Origin: Blastocatellia bacterium
Lineage (GTDB): Bacteria; Acidobacteriota; Blastocatellia; Pyrinomonadales; Pyrinomonadaceae
NCBI GenBank assembly: GCA_003175865.1
Contig: PSRF01000138.1
Location: 1 to 8,739 of the forward strand
Length of the DNA stretch: 8,739 bases
Direction of reading: 5' to 3'
Part shown: one piece after another, positions 1 to 5,874 of the stretch
Position numbering within the stretch: position 1 is the stretch's first letter
How the letters are laid out: each line of letters begins with the position of its first letter
Program-made: the position numbers and the translations under genes
The notes under the pieces: model-generated
Told to the model about the DNA's origin: nothing
The model's input: the letters and a program-made list of their open reading frames with translations, nothing else
The model's database searches: none

Positions 1-9
1 ACAACGTAC

Positions 10-780
10 TTATTCCCGATACGAATTCCGTGCCGCGATCCAGTCGTACATAAAGTTCGGCATTATCATTCCAGCACGGCAAATCGTCGCGAGTTGCCAG
101 GGGAACGAATAGGATTTCTTCCCTCGCTCGATAACGTTGACGATCTTCTTCACTGCGTCATCAAGCTCCATCAAAAAGGGCAGCTTCGCTTTGCGACCTG
201 CCGTTAGCGGCGTCTTGATGAATCCCGGATGAATAATCGTGACGTTGACTCCAGTGTTTCTCAAATCAATTCTCAAACTTTCAAAGAATGAAGACATCGC
301 CGCTTTGCTCGCGCAGTAAGCTCCCGATTTCGGAAGACCACGATAAGCCGACAAACTTGAGATTGCCACGAGCTGTCCCGAACCTCGCTCAATCATTTGA
401 GGAACAACTGCAGCAACGCTGTTGACGGCACCGAGTACGTTAGTATTCAAAACCGCTGCGACGTCTTCAGGTCGAAACTCAGCTGCAGGCGTTATCGTCC
501 CAATGCCTGCGTTGGCGATTAACACGTCAATTGGGCCAAGTTCATTTCGCAACTGCACTGCAGCTTCACGCATTGCGGAGGGACCTGTAACGTCAGCGCC
601 AATTGCGACCGCTTTGCCGCCCGCCTTTTCGATTTCGGTAACGAGTTCCTCTAAAACAGCTGCGCGACGGGCGACGAGACCCACGCGAGCGCCACGGCGA
701 GCAACTTCAAGTGCGAGTCCGCGGCCGATGCCTGATGAGGCACCTGTGATGAGAACAACTTTGTTGGACCAATAACTCAT
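10..780 (-). CDS. SDR-family NAD(P)-dependent oxidoreductase
   Basis: Classical short-chain dehydrogenase/reductase of 256 residues, the normal length for the family, predicted to be a cytoplasmic NAD(P)-dependent carbonyl/alcohol oxidoreductase. Visible motifs: the Rossmann cofactor loop TGASSGIG at residues 12-19, DVT at 63-65, NAG at 90-92, structural N114, and catalytic S142, Y155 and K159 (YxxxK), followed by PG at 185-186. Arginines 38-39 at the end of the second strand suggest NADP(H) preference. The C-terminus (about 220-256) is aromatic and hydrophobic, as in uncharacterised SDRs sometimes annotated as ketoacyl reductases; the substrate cannot be told. The ATG sits five codons before the first beta strand, as expected, and no alternative in-frame start is close. 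It has no Shine-Dalgarno sequence: bases just upstream belong to a long inverted repeat. It lies downstream of RNase J on the same strand. Confidence 0.93.
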   Translation of the reverse strand: MSYWSNKVVLITGASSGIGRGLALEVARRGARVGLVARRAAVLEELVTEIEKAGGKAVAIGADVTGPSAMREAAVQLRNELGPIDVLIANAGIGTITPAAEFRPEDVAAVLNTNVLGAVNSVAAVVPQMIERGSGQLVAISSLSAYRGLPKSGAYCASKAAMSSFFESLRIDLRNTGVNVTIIHPGFIKTPLTAGRKAKLPFLMELDDAVKKIVNVIERGKKSYSFPWQLATICRAGMIMPNFMYDWIAARNSYRE

Positions 781-872
781 TTTGGAGTGCGCCGACTCTG
801 TCGGCGCTTTATCTGGGCGATACTCGCAAGTTGACTATGCAAAAGCGCCGACAGAGTCGGCGCACTCCAAAA
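780..872. repeat. Element A: perfect 31-bp inverted repeat filling the SDR/RNase J gap
   Basis: Bases 780-810 and 842-872 are perfect reverse complements (31 of 31) around a 31-nt spacer. Each arm contains its own palindrome, GCGCCGAC-TCT-GTCGGCGC (19 nt, 8-bp stem, 3-nt loop), at 790-808 and 845-863. The DNA or RNA could therefore fold as one long hairpin or as two small ones. This layout, paired palindromes in inverted orientation in an intergenic gap, is what BIME/REP-type repeats look like. The left arm runs into the A of the SDR start codon, and the right arm ends three bases from the RNase J stop codon. Family identity is not recognised. Confidence 0.9.
841..863 (-). terminator. Possible intrinsic terminator of the RNase J gene, formed by element A
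   Basis: Read on the minus strand just after the RNase J stop codon, the 8-bp GC-rich hairpin with a TCT loop (863 down to 845) is followed at once by TTTT (844-841). That is the shape of a Rho-independent terminator, with a rather short U-tract. The competing long-hairpin fold would include the same bases. If it works, the SDR gene must have its own start site in the remaining spacer. Confidence 0.45.
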
Positions 873-875
873 ACA

Positions 876-2573
876 TTACACCCGCACAATCACCGGAGTG
901 ATCACTGGCCGTGCACCAGTCTTCTTCTGGATAAATCGCTTAAGCTCAACTCGCAGGTGTTCTTTCAGCAGACTATCATCGGCCAATGTTTGTTTTGATG
1001 CGCCTGTCAGCGCGGCGACAACGACATCCCTCGCCGCATGAAACAGATTCACATTATCGTTATCGTCGTCCAAACTCCGCGCAATACCATTTGACGATAG
1101 GCCGCGCACTCCTCTCGAAACGAGATTTGGTTCCGCGAGAAGCTCGCCTGTGGTGGTATTGATGGTAACCACAATTGTGATCGCACCTTCATACGCGAGT
1201 TGTTTTCGTTCACGCACCGTGTCGCTATCGATCTCTTCAAAACCACTCTCGTCGATAAACGTACGTCCAATTTCACGTTTGTCGATCACTGCTGCCCGCT
1301 CTCCATCAAGTTCAAGCACATCGCCGCTTTCGATCAAAATAATGTTCTCTTCAGCATAGCCGAGATGGTTTTTGACAAACTCTTTGTGACGAAAGAGCAT
1401 GCGATACTCGCCATGAATCGGGACGACAAACTTTGGCCGCACTGCCTCAGTCATGATGCGAATGTCTTCCTGCGAGGCATGGCCACTCACGTGAACGAGT
1501 CGACGCTTTTCTTCAATGATGTTTGCGCCACGCTTGTAGATATTGCCGATCATGCGAGAGATCAAACGTTCATTACCAGGAATGATTCGCGCAGAGAGTA
1601 CGACTGTATCGCCCTCGTCAATCATCAAACCTTTGTAACTTTGCGTGGCCATCTGTGACAGCGCTGCGCGTGCTTCCCCTTGTGAACCTGTTACAAGAAA
1701 AACAATTTCGTCGTCGCTAAGCATTTTGGCTTGGGGCAACGAAATCAAGAGCCCATCCGGAATGTCGAGATAGCCGAGCCGATCAGCAACCTCGACATTC
1801 TTCTGCATTGAACGACCCAACACGCAAACACGACGATTGAACTGCTGAGCGACATCGAGAACTATTTGTAATCGATGAATGGACGAAGCAAATGCGGCGA
1901 CAATGATTCGACCGGTAGCCTCAGCAAAGATTTCTTCAAACGCCGGAATCACTGCTCGCTCAGACGGCGTACGGCCAGGCACAGTCGCGTTTGTCGAATC
2001 CGACAGAAGTGCAAGCACTCCGTCCTGCCCATAGCGTCGGAACGAACGCAGATCAATCGGCTCACCAATTACGGGCGTTTCGTCAACCTTGTAATCACCT
2101 GTGTGGATGATCGTACCGACCGGTGTCCTAATCGCGAGTGAGAAACAATCAACAAGCGAATGCGACACTCGAATGAACTCGATGCCAAAGCATCCGAGCT
2201 CCACAACGTCACGCGGTTCCACACGATGGAGCAAAACATCGCCGAGGAGATCGTGCTCCTCGAGTTTGCTTTCGGCCAGGCCGGCCGTGAAATGCGAGCA
2301 GTAAACCGGAACGTTAAATCTTTTCAGAATGTAAGGAAGCGCACCAAGATGGTCCTCATGAGCGTGAGTGAGGATGATTGCAGTGATGTCCTGTCGATAC
2401 TCTTCTAAAAAACTAAAGTTAGGAATTGAAACGTCGACGCCGTAAGCAGTTTCTTCCGGAAAGCCCATGCCAGCGTCGAGAATTAACATCTCGTCGCCGT
2501 AGCGCACTGCCATGCAATTCATCCCAAACTCGCCGATGCCGCCGAGCGGGACGATCTCCAAAACATTACCCAC
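876..2573 (-). CDS. rnj: Ribonuclease J (metallo-beta-lactamase/beta-CASP RNase)
   Basis: Ribonuclease J, a zinc-dependent 5'-to-3' exonuclease and endonuclease for mRNA decay and rRNA/mRNA maturation; cytoplasmic, usually a dimer or tetramer. The 565 residues fit the family. The N-terminus (IVPLGGIGEFGMN) matches typical RNase J. Metal ligands of the beta-lactamase fold are visible: H70-x-H72-x-D74-H75, H138 (SHS), D160 (TGDYK) and H387 (PIHGEY). The beta-CASP insertion spans about 195-355, bounded by SDSTN (191-195) and HVSGHASQED (361-370). A C-terminal domain follows from about 450, ending KTGARPVITPVIVRV. The start is GTG at 2573-2571: an in-frame TAA lies three codons upstream, and the nearby ATG in GTGGGTAATG is out of frame. 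No strong Shine-Dalgarno is seen. The gene is intact, divergent from the M64 gene, and upstream of the SDR gene. Confidence 0.96.
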   Translation of the reverse strand: MGNVLEIVPLGGIGEFGMNCMAVRYGDEMLILDAGMGFPEETAYGVDVSIPNFSFLEEYRQDITAIILTHAHEDHLGALPYILKRFNVPVYCSHFTAGLAESKLEEHDLLGDVLLHRVEPRDVVELGCFGIEFIRVSHSLVDCFSLAIRTPVGTIIHTGDYKVDETPVIGEPIDLRSFRRYGQDGVLALLSDSTNATVPGRTPSERAVIPAFEEIFAEATGRIIVAAFASSIHRLQIVLDVAQQFNRRVCVLGRSMQKNVEVADRLGYLDIPDGLLISLPQAKMLSDDEIVFLVTGSQGEARAALSQMATQSYKGLMIDEGDTVVLSARIIPGNERLISRMIGNIYKRGANIIEEKRRLVHVSGHASQEDIRIMTEAVRPKFVVPIHGEYRMLFRHKEFVKNHLGYAEENIILIESGDVLELDGERAAVIDKREIGRTFIDESGFEEIDSDTVRERKQLAYEGAITIVVTINTTTGELLAEPNLVSRGVRGLSSNGIARSLDDDNDNVNLFHAARDVVVAALTGASKQTLADDSLLKEHLRVELKRFIQKKTGARPVITPVIVRV

Positions 2574-2649
2574 TGCTGACTGTTACTCTACTCTCCGGGG
2601 ACCTGTGAAACTCACGCTGAACACGAAATACGAGGTGAATTTTTGGCGA

Positions 2650-2655
2650 AGTATA
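2650..2655 (-). promoter_or_regulatory. Candidate -10 box for the RNase J gene
   Basis: The minus strand reads TATACT here, one mismatch from the sigma-70 consensus TATAAT. It would give a 5' leader of about 70 nt before the GTG at 2573. No convincing -35 hexamer lies 16-18 bases upstream, so the call rests on the -10 match and position alone. Confidence 0.3.
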
Positions 2656-2790
2656 GCACGTGATCGGACCGCAGGCGTGCTTACCTTCAGATGAGCGCAC
2701 GACGCGAACCATTAATAATTAGCGCTCTTCGACTAACGAACACAGCAGTCGAGCATTCAAGCGGCCCAGCACAGATACCGCACTTCAAAG

Positions 2791-2799
2791 TGTTACAAT
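2791..2799 (+). promoter_or_regulatory. Extended -10 promoter placed for a leaderless M64 mRNA
   Basis: The sequence TGTTACAAT fits an extended -10 box (TG, one base, TACAAT at 2794-2799). Its last base is followed by seven bases and then the ATG at 2807, so transcription would be expected to begin at or within a base or two of the start codon. No Shine-Dalgarno sequence exists upstream, which agrees with a leaderless message. The -35 position (about 2771-2776, acagat) does not resemble TTGACA, which extended -10 promoters can tolerate. Confidence 0.5.
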
Positions 2800-2806
2800 C
2801 CCGCGC

Positions 2807-4222
2807 ATGATCAAAAGCCTTCTTCTTCCCTTTCTTGTCCTGACTCTCTTATGCGTAACAACCCAGGCCGCTCAACCACCAACAATGCGGCTCGACTACT
2901 ACCACACTGGTAACGCCACACAAGAGGTGTTCAGCGTAGATCGAGTTGTGGTTGAACCACTGCCATGGCCCGGAAACATGTCGCAGACTATAGACGATTC
3001 AAATCTCGGCAAATACTTCTTTGAGGTACGCGATCAAAAGACAAAGTCTGTGCTCTATTCACGCGGCTTTGCATCGGTTTACGGCGAGTGGGAAACAACT
3101 GACGAGGCGAAAACGATTCGTCGTACTTTTCAGGAATCGTTTAGATTCCCGCTTCCGGATGGACCAGTCGACATCATCTTAAAGAAGCGTGATGCCAAAA
3201 ATGTCTTTCAGGAAGTTTGGTCTACGTCCGTCGATCCACATGATCAGTTTGTCGACCGCTCAAAGCCAAATCCACCGGCGCCCGTGATCACGATTCAAAA
3301 GACGGGCGAACCAGAGGACAAAGTCGACTTTCTAATTCTTGGTGATGGCTACACTGCAGCTGAAGCCAAGAAGTTCGAGGCTGACGCGAGGAGATTGACT
3401 GAGGTTCTTTTCTCCACTTCGCCTTTCAAGGAGAATCGACAGCGATTTAACGTCTGGGCCATCTGTCCACCTTCAGCTGAATCTGGTATTTCACGACCAT
3501 CAACCGGCATCTATCACGATTCACCTCTGGGTGCGTCATACGACGCATTTGGTTCAGAACGATATGTACTGACCTTCGATAATCGCGCGCTTCGCAAGAC
3601 AGCGCAGTTTGCCCCGTACGAATTCGTCGAGATTCTCGCAAACAACCGAACCTACGGCGGTGGCGGAATCTTTAACCTCTACAGCACCGTCGCCGCTGAC
3701 AATGCCTTTGCAAATTACGTTTTTGTTCACGAGTTTGGCCATCACTTTGCCGGACTTGCAGATGAGTACTACACATCACCAGTGTCCTACACTCCGGCTG
3801 CGGGAGATCGTGTTGAGCCATGGGAACCGAATGTAACAGCATTGTTGGATATCCCAACTCTCAAGTGGCGCACCATGGTGAATGCATTCGCGAGCGTCAC
3901 GCCAATTCCAACTCCATGGAACAAAGAAGCATTTGAAAACTACTCACGTGAAATTCAAAAGCGGCGCGCTGAATTGCGAAAGCAACGTAGACCCGAAGAG
4001 GAGATGGAAGCGCTGTTTCGTGAGGAGTTGGCCCACGAAAAAGAGATGTTTGCTGCCGAAAAGCATTTCGGACAGGTCGGTGCTTTTGAGGGTGCGAATT
4101 ACGAAGCCAAGGGTTACTACCGCCCGGAAGTGGATTGCATCATGTTTTCACGTACCGACCATTTCTGTAAGGTTTGCCGCCAGGCAATTGAGCGGATCAT
4201 CAACATGTATTCGAAGAAATAG
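2807..4222 (+). CDS. Exported M64-family zinc metallopeptidase (IgA-peptidase M64 type)
   Basis: Secreted zinc metallopeptidase of 471 residues. A Sec signal peptide is clear: K3, a leucine-rich core at 5-17, then TTQAAQ with likely cleavage after A21 or A22. An N-terminal beta-rich M64_N-like domain (about 25-155) precedes the catalytic domain, which opens with FLILGDGYT (175-183). The active site is HEFGHHFAGLADEYY at 308-322: zinc ligands H308 and H312, general base E309, and the following D319-E320 probably supplying the third ligand, as in family M64. The C-terminus carries C444 and FCKVC (C454, C457). A very charged Arg/Lys/Glu-rich, probably helical stretch occupies about 372-423. The family name comes from IgA cleavage by a Clostridium enzyme; most environmental members have unknown substrates, so general extracellular or periplasmic proteolysis is the safer call. 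The start is supported by the signal peptide and the promoter just upstream. Confidence 0.92.
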   Translation: MIKSLLLPFLVLTLLCVTTQAAQPPTMRLDYYHTGNATQEVFSVDRVVVEPLPWPGNMSQTIDDSNLGKYFFEVRDQKTKSVLYSRGFASVYGEWETTDEAKTIRRTFQESFRFPLPDGPVDIILKKRDAKNVFQEVWSTSVDPHDQFVDRSKPNPPAPVITIQKTGEPEDKVDFLILGDGYTAAEAKKFEADARRLTEVLFSTSPFKENRQRFNVWAICPPSAESGISRPSTGIYHDSPLGASYDAFGSERYVLTFDNRALRKTAQFAPYEFVEILANNRTYGGGGIFNLYSTVAADNAFANYVFVHEFGHHFAGLADEYYTSPVSYTPAAGDRVEPWEPNVTALLDIPTLKWRTMVNAFASVTPIPTPWNKEAFENYSREIQKRRAELRKQRRPEEEMEALFREELAHEKEMFAAEKHFGQVGAFEGANYEAKGYYRPEVDCIMFSRTDHFCKVCRQAIERIINMYSKK

Positions 4223-4331
4223 TTCGCAAAACACAACCCGGGGTTTCGTCACTGGTTGTTTAGTTCTGTCGTACACTTGCTGATGCTGACAACCGCGAAC
4301 CTTTGGAGTGGGTTGCCCGGCACCGCGAGTC

Positions 4332-4388
4332 AGAACAGGAGCGAAGCTAACTCCTGAGATTCAACTCCTTTTCAGACACTCCTGTTCT
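4332..4388. repeat. Element C: 10-bp inverted repeat upstream of the sugar dehydrogenase gene
   Basis: AGAACAGGAG at 4332-4341 is mirrored by CTCCTGTTCT at 4379-4388. Nested inside, CAGGAG (4336-4341) can also pair with CTCCTG (4351-4356) around a 9-nt loop. The unit CTCCT occurs three times on the plus strand between 4351 and 4383 (4351, 4365 and 4379). This occupies the 194-bp gap between the M64 and sugar dehydrogenase genes and ends 28 bases before the next start codon. It is weaker than the elements in the other gaps. The rest of the gap (4223-4331) holds no gene; ACAACC/GGTTGT pairs near 4232-4260 are too poor to call a terminator. Confidence 0.55.
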
Positions 4389-4416
4389 ACAAAACTTCCG
4401 CTCACCTACAGGCACA

Positions 4417-5613
4417 ATGATGAGACTTCCATTGACTCTGCTCGCACTCTGTTCCTTGTCTTTAGTTTGTCAACTTGATGCCAACAGCACTCCAGCTCTC
4501 AAACTCGTGCCCCACCGAATCTCTTTGGCAAACGGCAAGTCGTTCGTCCTGAACCTTCCAGCGGATTTCGAGATAGCCGTAGCCGCACAAGGTCTCAAGC
4601 GCGTTCGCTTCATGGCCAAGAGTCCAGACAATCGAATCTTCGTCACTGACATGTACAACCTCACCGACAACCGAAAGGGTGTGGTGTACATCCTCGAGCA
4701 ATTTGATAATTCAACTAAGCAGTTTAAGAAACTCATTCCTTACATGACTGGTCTTCGCAATCCGAATAGTGTTGCTTTCTACACGGATTCGAGTGGCACA
4801 CACTGGTTCTATGTTGCGCTAACTGATCGATTGCTTAGATATCGCTACGAACCGGGCTCGACGAAACCGAGCGGTGACCCTCTCGTGCTCGCTACATTTC
4901 CTGATTATGGGCTCGGTTACAAATATGGTGGCTGGCATCTAACGCGAACGATCGTAGTCGCAGACAATGGCAAGCTGTATGTCTCAGTCGGCAGCAGTTG
5001 TAACGCCTGTGAAGAAAAAGAAGAGGTACGCGCAAGCATTCTCGAAATGGATCCCGATGGCAAGAATCAACGTCATTACGCGAACGGCCTTCGCAACGCA
5101 GTTGGTTTGCGTTGGATTGATGGCCAACTGTTCGCAACAAATATGGGGGCAGATCATCTCGGTCATGATCGTCCCGCTGATACGATGGGTTCAATTAAAG
5201 ATGGTATGAACTATGGATGGCCTTATTGTTTTCAAACCGGAAACAGGATGCTTGACGATCCAAAAACGAATCCCGGCGGTACAAAGTTTAACTGCAGGAA
5301 GGCACCAGCGTTGACGGTTGCGTTGCCCGCACATGGAGCCCCACTGGGACTTGAGTACTTCAACACGACGTCCAGTCAGGAATTGCGAAATTCATTTCTG
5401 GTTGCCTTACATGGTTCAACCAACAAACGCGTCGGCCGTGGTTACAAAGTCGTACGTTTGCCTCGTGGCGCTCAACCCGACGATTTCGTCACCGGGTTCT
5501 TAGATCGTGGGATAGTAAATGGAAGGCCTGCAGATATTTTTAAGATGGGAAACGATTCATTCTTGCTGACGGATGATCGAGCAGGCGTGGTTTACTACAT
5601 CTACAAGAAGTAA
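4417..5613 (+). CDS. Exported sorbosone/PQQ-type sugar dehydrogenase beta-propeller
   Basis: Exported beta-propeller protein of 398 residues resembling the sorbosone dehydrogenase / soluble PQQ glucose dehydrogenase family, which oxidises aldoses or aldehydes in the periplasm with PQQ as cofactor. A hydrophobic signal sequence covers about 3-18; the cleavage site is unclear, near residues 20-24. Family hallmarks: GGWHLTR (171-177), ILEMDPDG (208-215), NGLRNAVG (223-230), NMGADHLGHDRPAD (242-255), GMNYGWPYC (263-271) and GRPADIF (369-375). By comparison with soluble glucose dehydrogenase, H174 and R226 are the likely counterparts of catalytic His144 and PQQ-binding Arg228; this alignment was made by eye. 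Cysteines at 195, 198, 271 and 293 could form disulfides. No PQQ synthesis gene is nearby. ATG codons at 4417 and 4420 are both possible; neither has a good Shine-Dalgarno. A PQQ-independent propeller (SMP-30 or NHL-like) is the alternative. Confidence 0.85.
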   Translation: MMRLPLTLLALCSLSLVCQLDANSTPALKLVPHRISLANGKSFVLNLPADFEIAVAAQGLKRVRFMAKSPDNRIFVTDMYNLTDNRKGVVYILEQFDNSTKQFKKLIPYMTGLRNPNSVAFYTDSSGTHWFYVALTDRLLRYRYEPGSTKPSGDPLVLATFPDYGLGYKYGGWHLTRTIVVADNGKLYVSVGSSCNACEEKEEVRASILEMDPDGKNQRHYANGLRNAVGLRWIDGQLFATNMGADHLGHDRPADTMGSIKDGMNYGWPYCFQTGNRMLDDPKTNPGGTKFNCRKAPALTVALPAHGAPLGLEYFNTTSSQELRNSFLVALHGSTNKRVGRGYKVVRLPRGAQPDDFVTGFLDRGIVNGRPADIFKMGNDSFLLTDDRAGVVYYIYKK

Positions 5614-5621
5614 TCCCAACG

Positions 5622-5803
5622 TACCCTTTAGTAGTAAGCTGCCATTGCATCACTCAAGCTCTTCTGTCGGACCGCGTACGTCTCGTGCGCCCTCGTGTGC
5701 ACACTAAAACCCTAAGGAGAGTATTAGCTAGCAAAGCGCACGAGACGTGCGCGGTCCGACAGAAGAGCTTTAGAAATTCAGCGCACGGCCACACTAAAGG
5801 GTA
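5622..5803. repeat. Element B: nested inverted repeats, MITE-like, about 182 bp
   Basis: An outer 11-bp perfect inverted repeat, TACCCTTTAGT at 5622-5632 and ACTAAAGGGTA at 5793-5803, encloses an inner 35-bp inverted repeat (5656-5690 with 5736-5770) that matches at 34 of 35 positions. Each inner arm holds a small palindrome; in the right arm this is GCGCACG-AGA-CGTGCGC (17 nt, 7-bp stem). In the left arm it has one change (T5677) that makes a G-T wobble. CACACTAAA is also directly repeated at 5700-5708 and 5790-5798. No open reading frame lies inside. The nested terminal repeats suggest a non-autonomous mobile element, but no certain target-site duplication flanks it. Confidence 0.75.
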
Positions 5804-5825
5804 ACTGCCTACTGCTTGTTTCAGC

Positions 5826-5868
5826 TAGAATACCCACCGCCGTTGCCAACCCTGTCTAACCGAAAGGA
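5826..5868 (+). promoter_or_regulatory. Candidate -10 box and ribosome binding site of the S9 peptidase gene
   Basis: TAGAAT at 5826-5831 is a good -10 match, giving a leader of about 37 nt. AAGGA at 5864-5868 lies six bases before the ATG at 5875, the best Shine-Dalgarno in the window, and it fixes that start. No clear -35 hexamer is present around 5803-5808, where element B ends. Confidence 0.5.
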
Positions 5869-5874
5869 ATACCC

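Larger units (their letters stand above)
2574..2806. promoter_or_regulatory. Divergent intergenic region between RNase J and M64 genes
   Basis: This 233-bp gap separates two gene starts facing away from each other, so both 5' regions must lie here. It is richer in A+T in the middle (2711-2720 is attaataatt) and is the only gap in the window without an obvious paired palindromic element. A weak 6-bp inverted repeat, GAGCGC at 2693-2698 and GCGCTC at 2722-2727, brackets the AT-rich stretch, but it is too short to call an operator. No small gene or RNA gene was seen. Confidence 0.6.

Noticed and set aside
780..872. Repeats here as a CRISPR remnant
   Set aside because: Only two units, in inverted rather than direct orientation, with no series of equal spacers and no cas gene.
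1200..1658. Open frame of 152 codons on the plus strand inside RNase J
   Set aside because: Antisense shadow of an intact RNase J whose residues and motifs are continuous across the same bases; no start signal or family resemblance.
10..2573. RNase J and SDR as a functional pair or defence module
   Set aside because: Both are ordinary housekeeping or metabolic families; the shared strand and short gap are the only link, and a terminator-like repeat separates them.
2693..2727. GAGCGC/GCGCTC as an operator in the divergent promoter region
   Set aside because: Six-base arms 23 bases apart are expected by chance, and no regulator gene is nearby.
2807..4222. M64 peptidase as an IgA-degrading virulence factor
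   Set aside because: The family is widespread in soil bacteria, and nothing else in the window points to a host-associated life.
4447..4470. Cysteines C12 and C18 in the sugar dehydrogenase leader as a lipoprotein lipobox
   Set aside because: Position -1 is leucine or valine instead of glycine, alanine or serine, so signal peptidase II processing is not supported.
4999..5010. CNAC in the sugar dehydrogenase as a possible cytochrome c haem site (CxxCH)
   Set aside because: The residue after the second cysteine is glutamate, not histidine, so no haem-binding motif is present; a disulfide is likelier.
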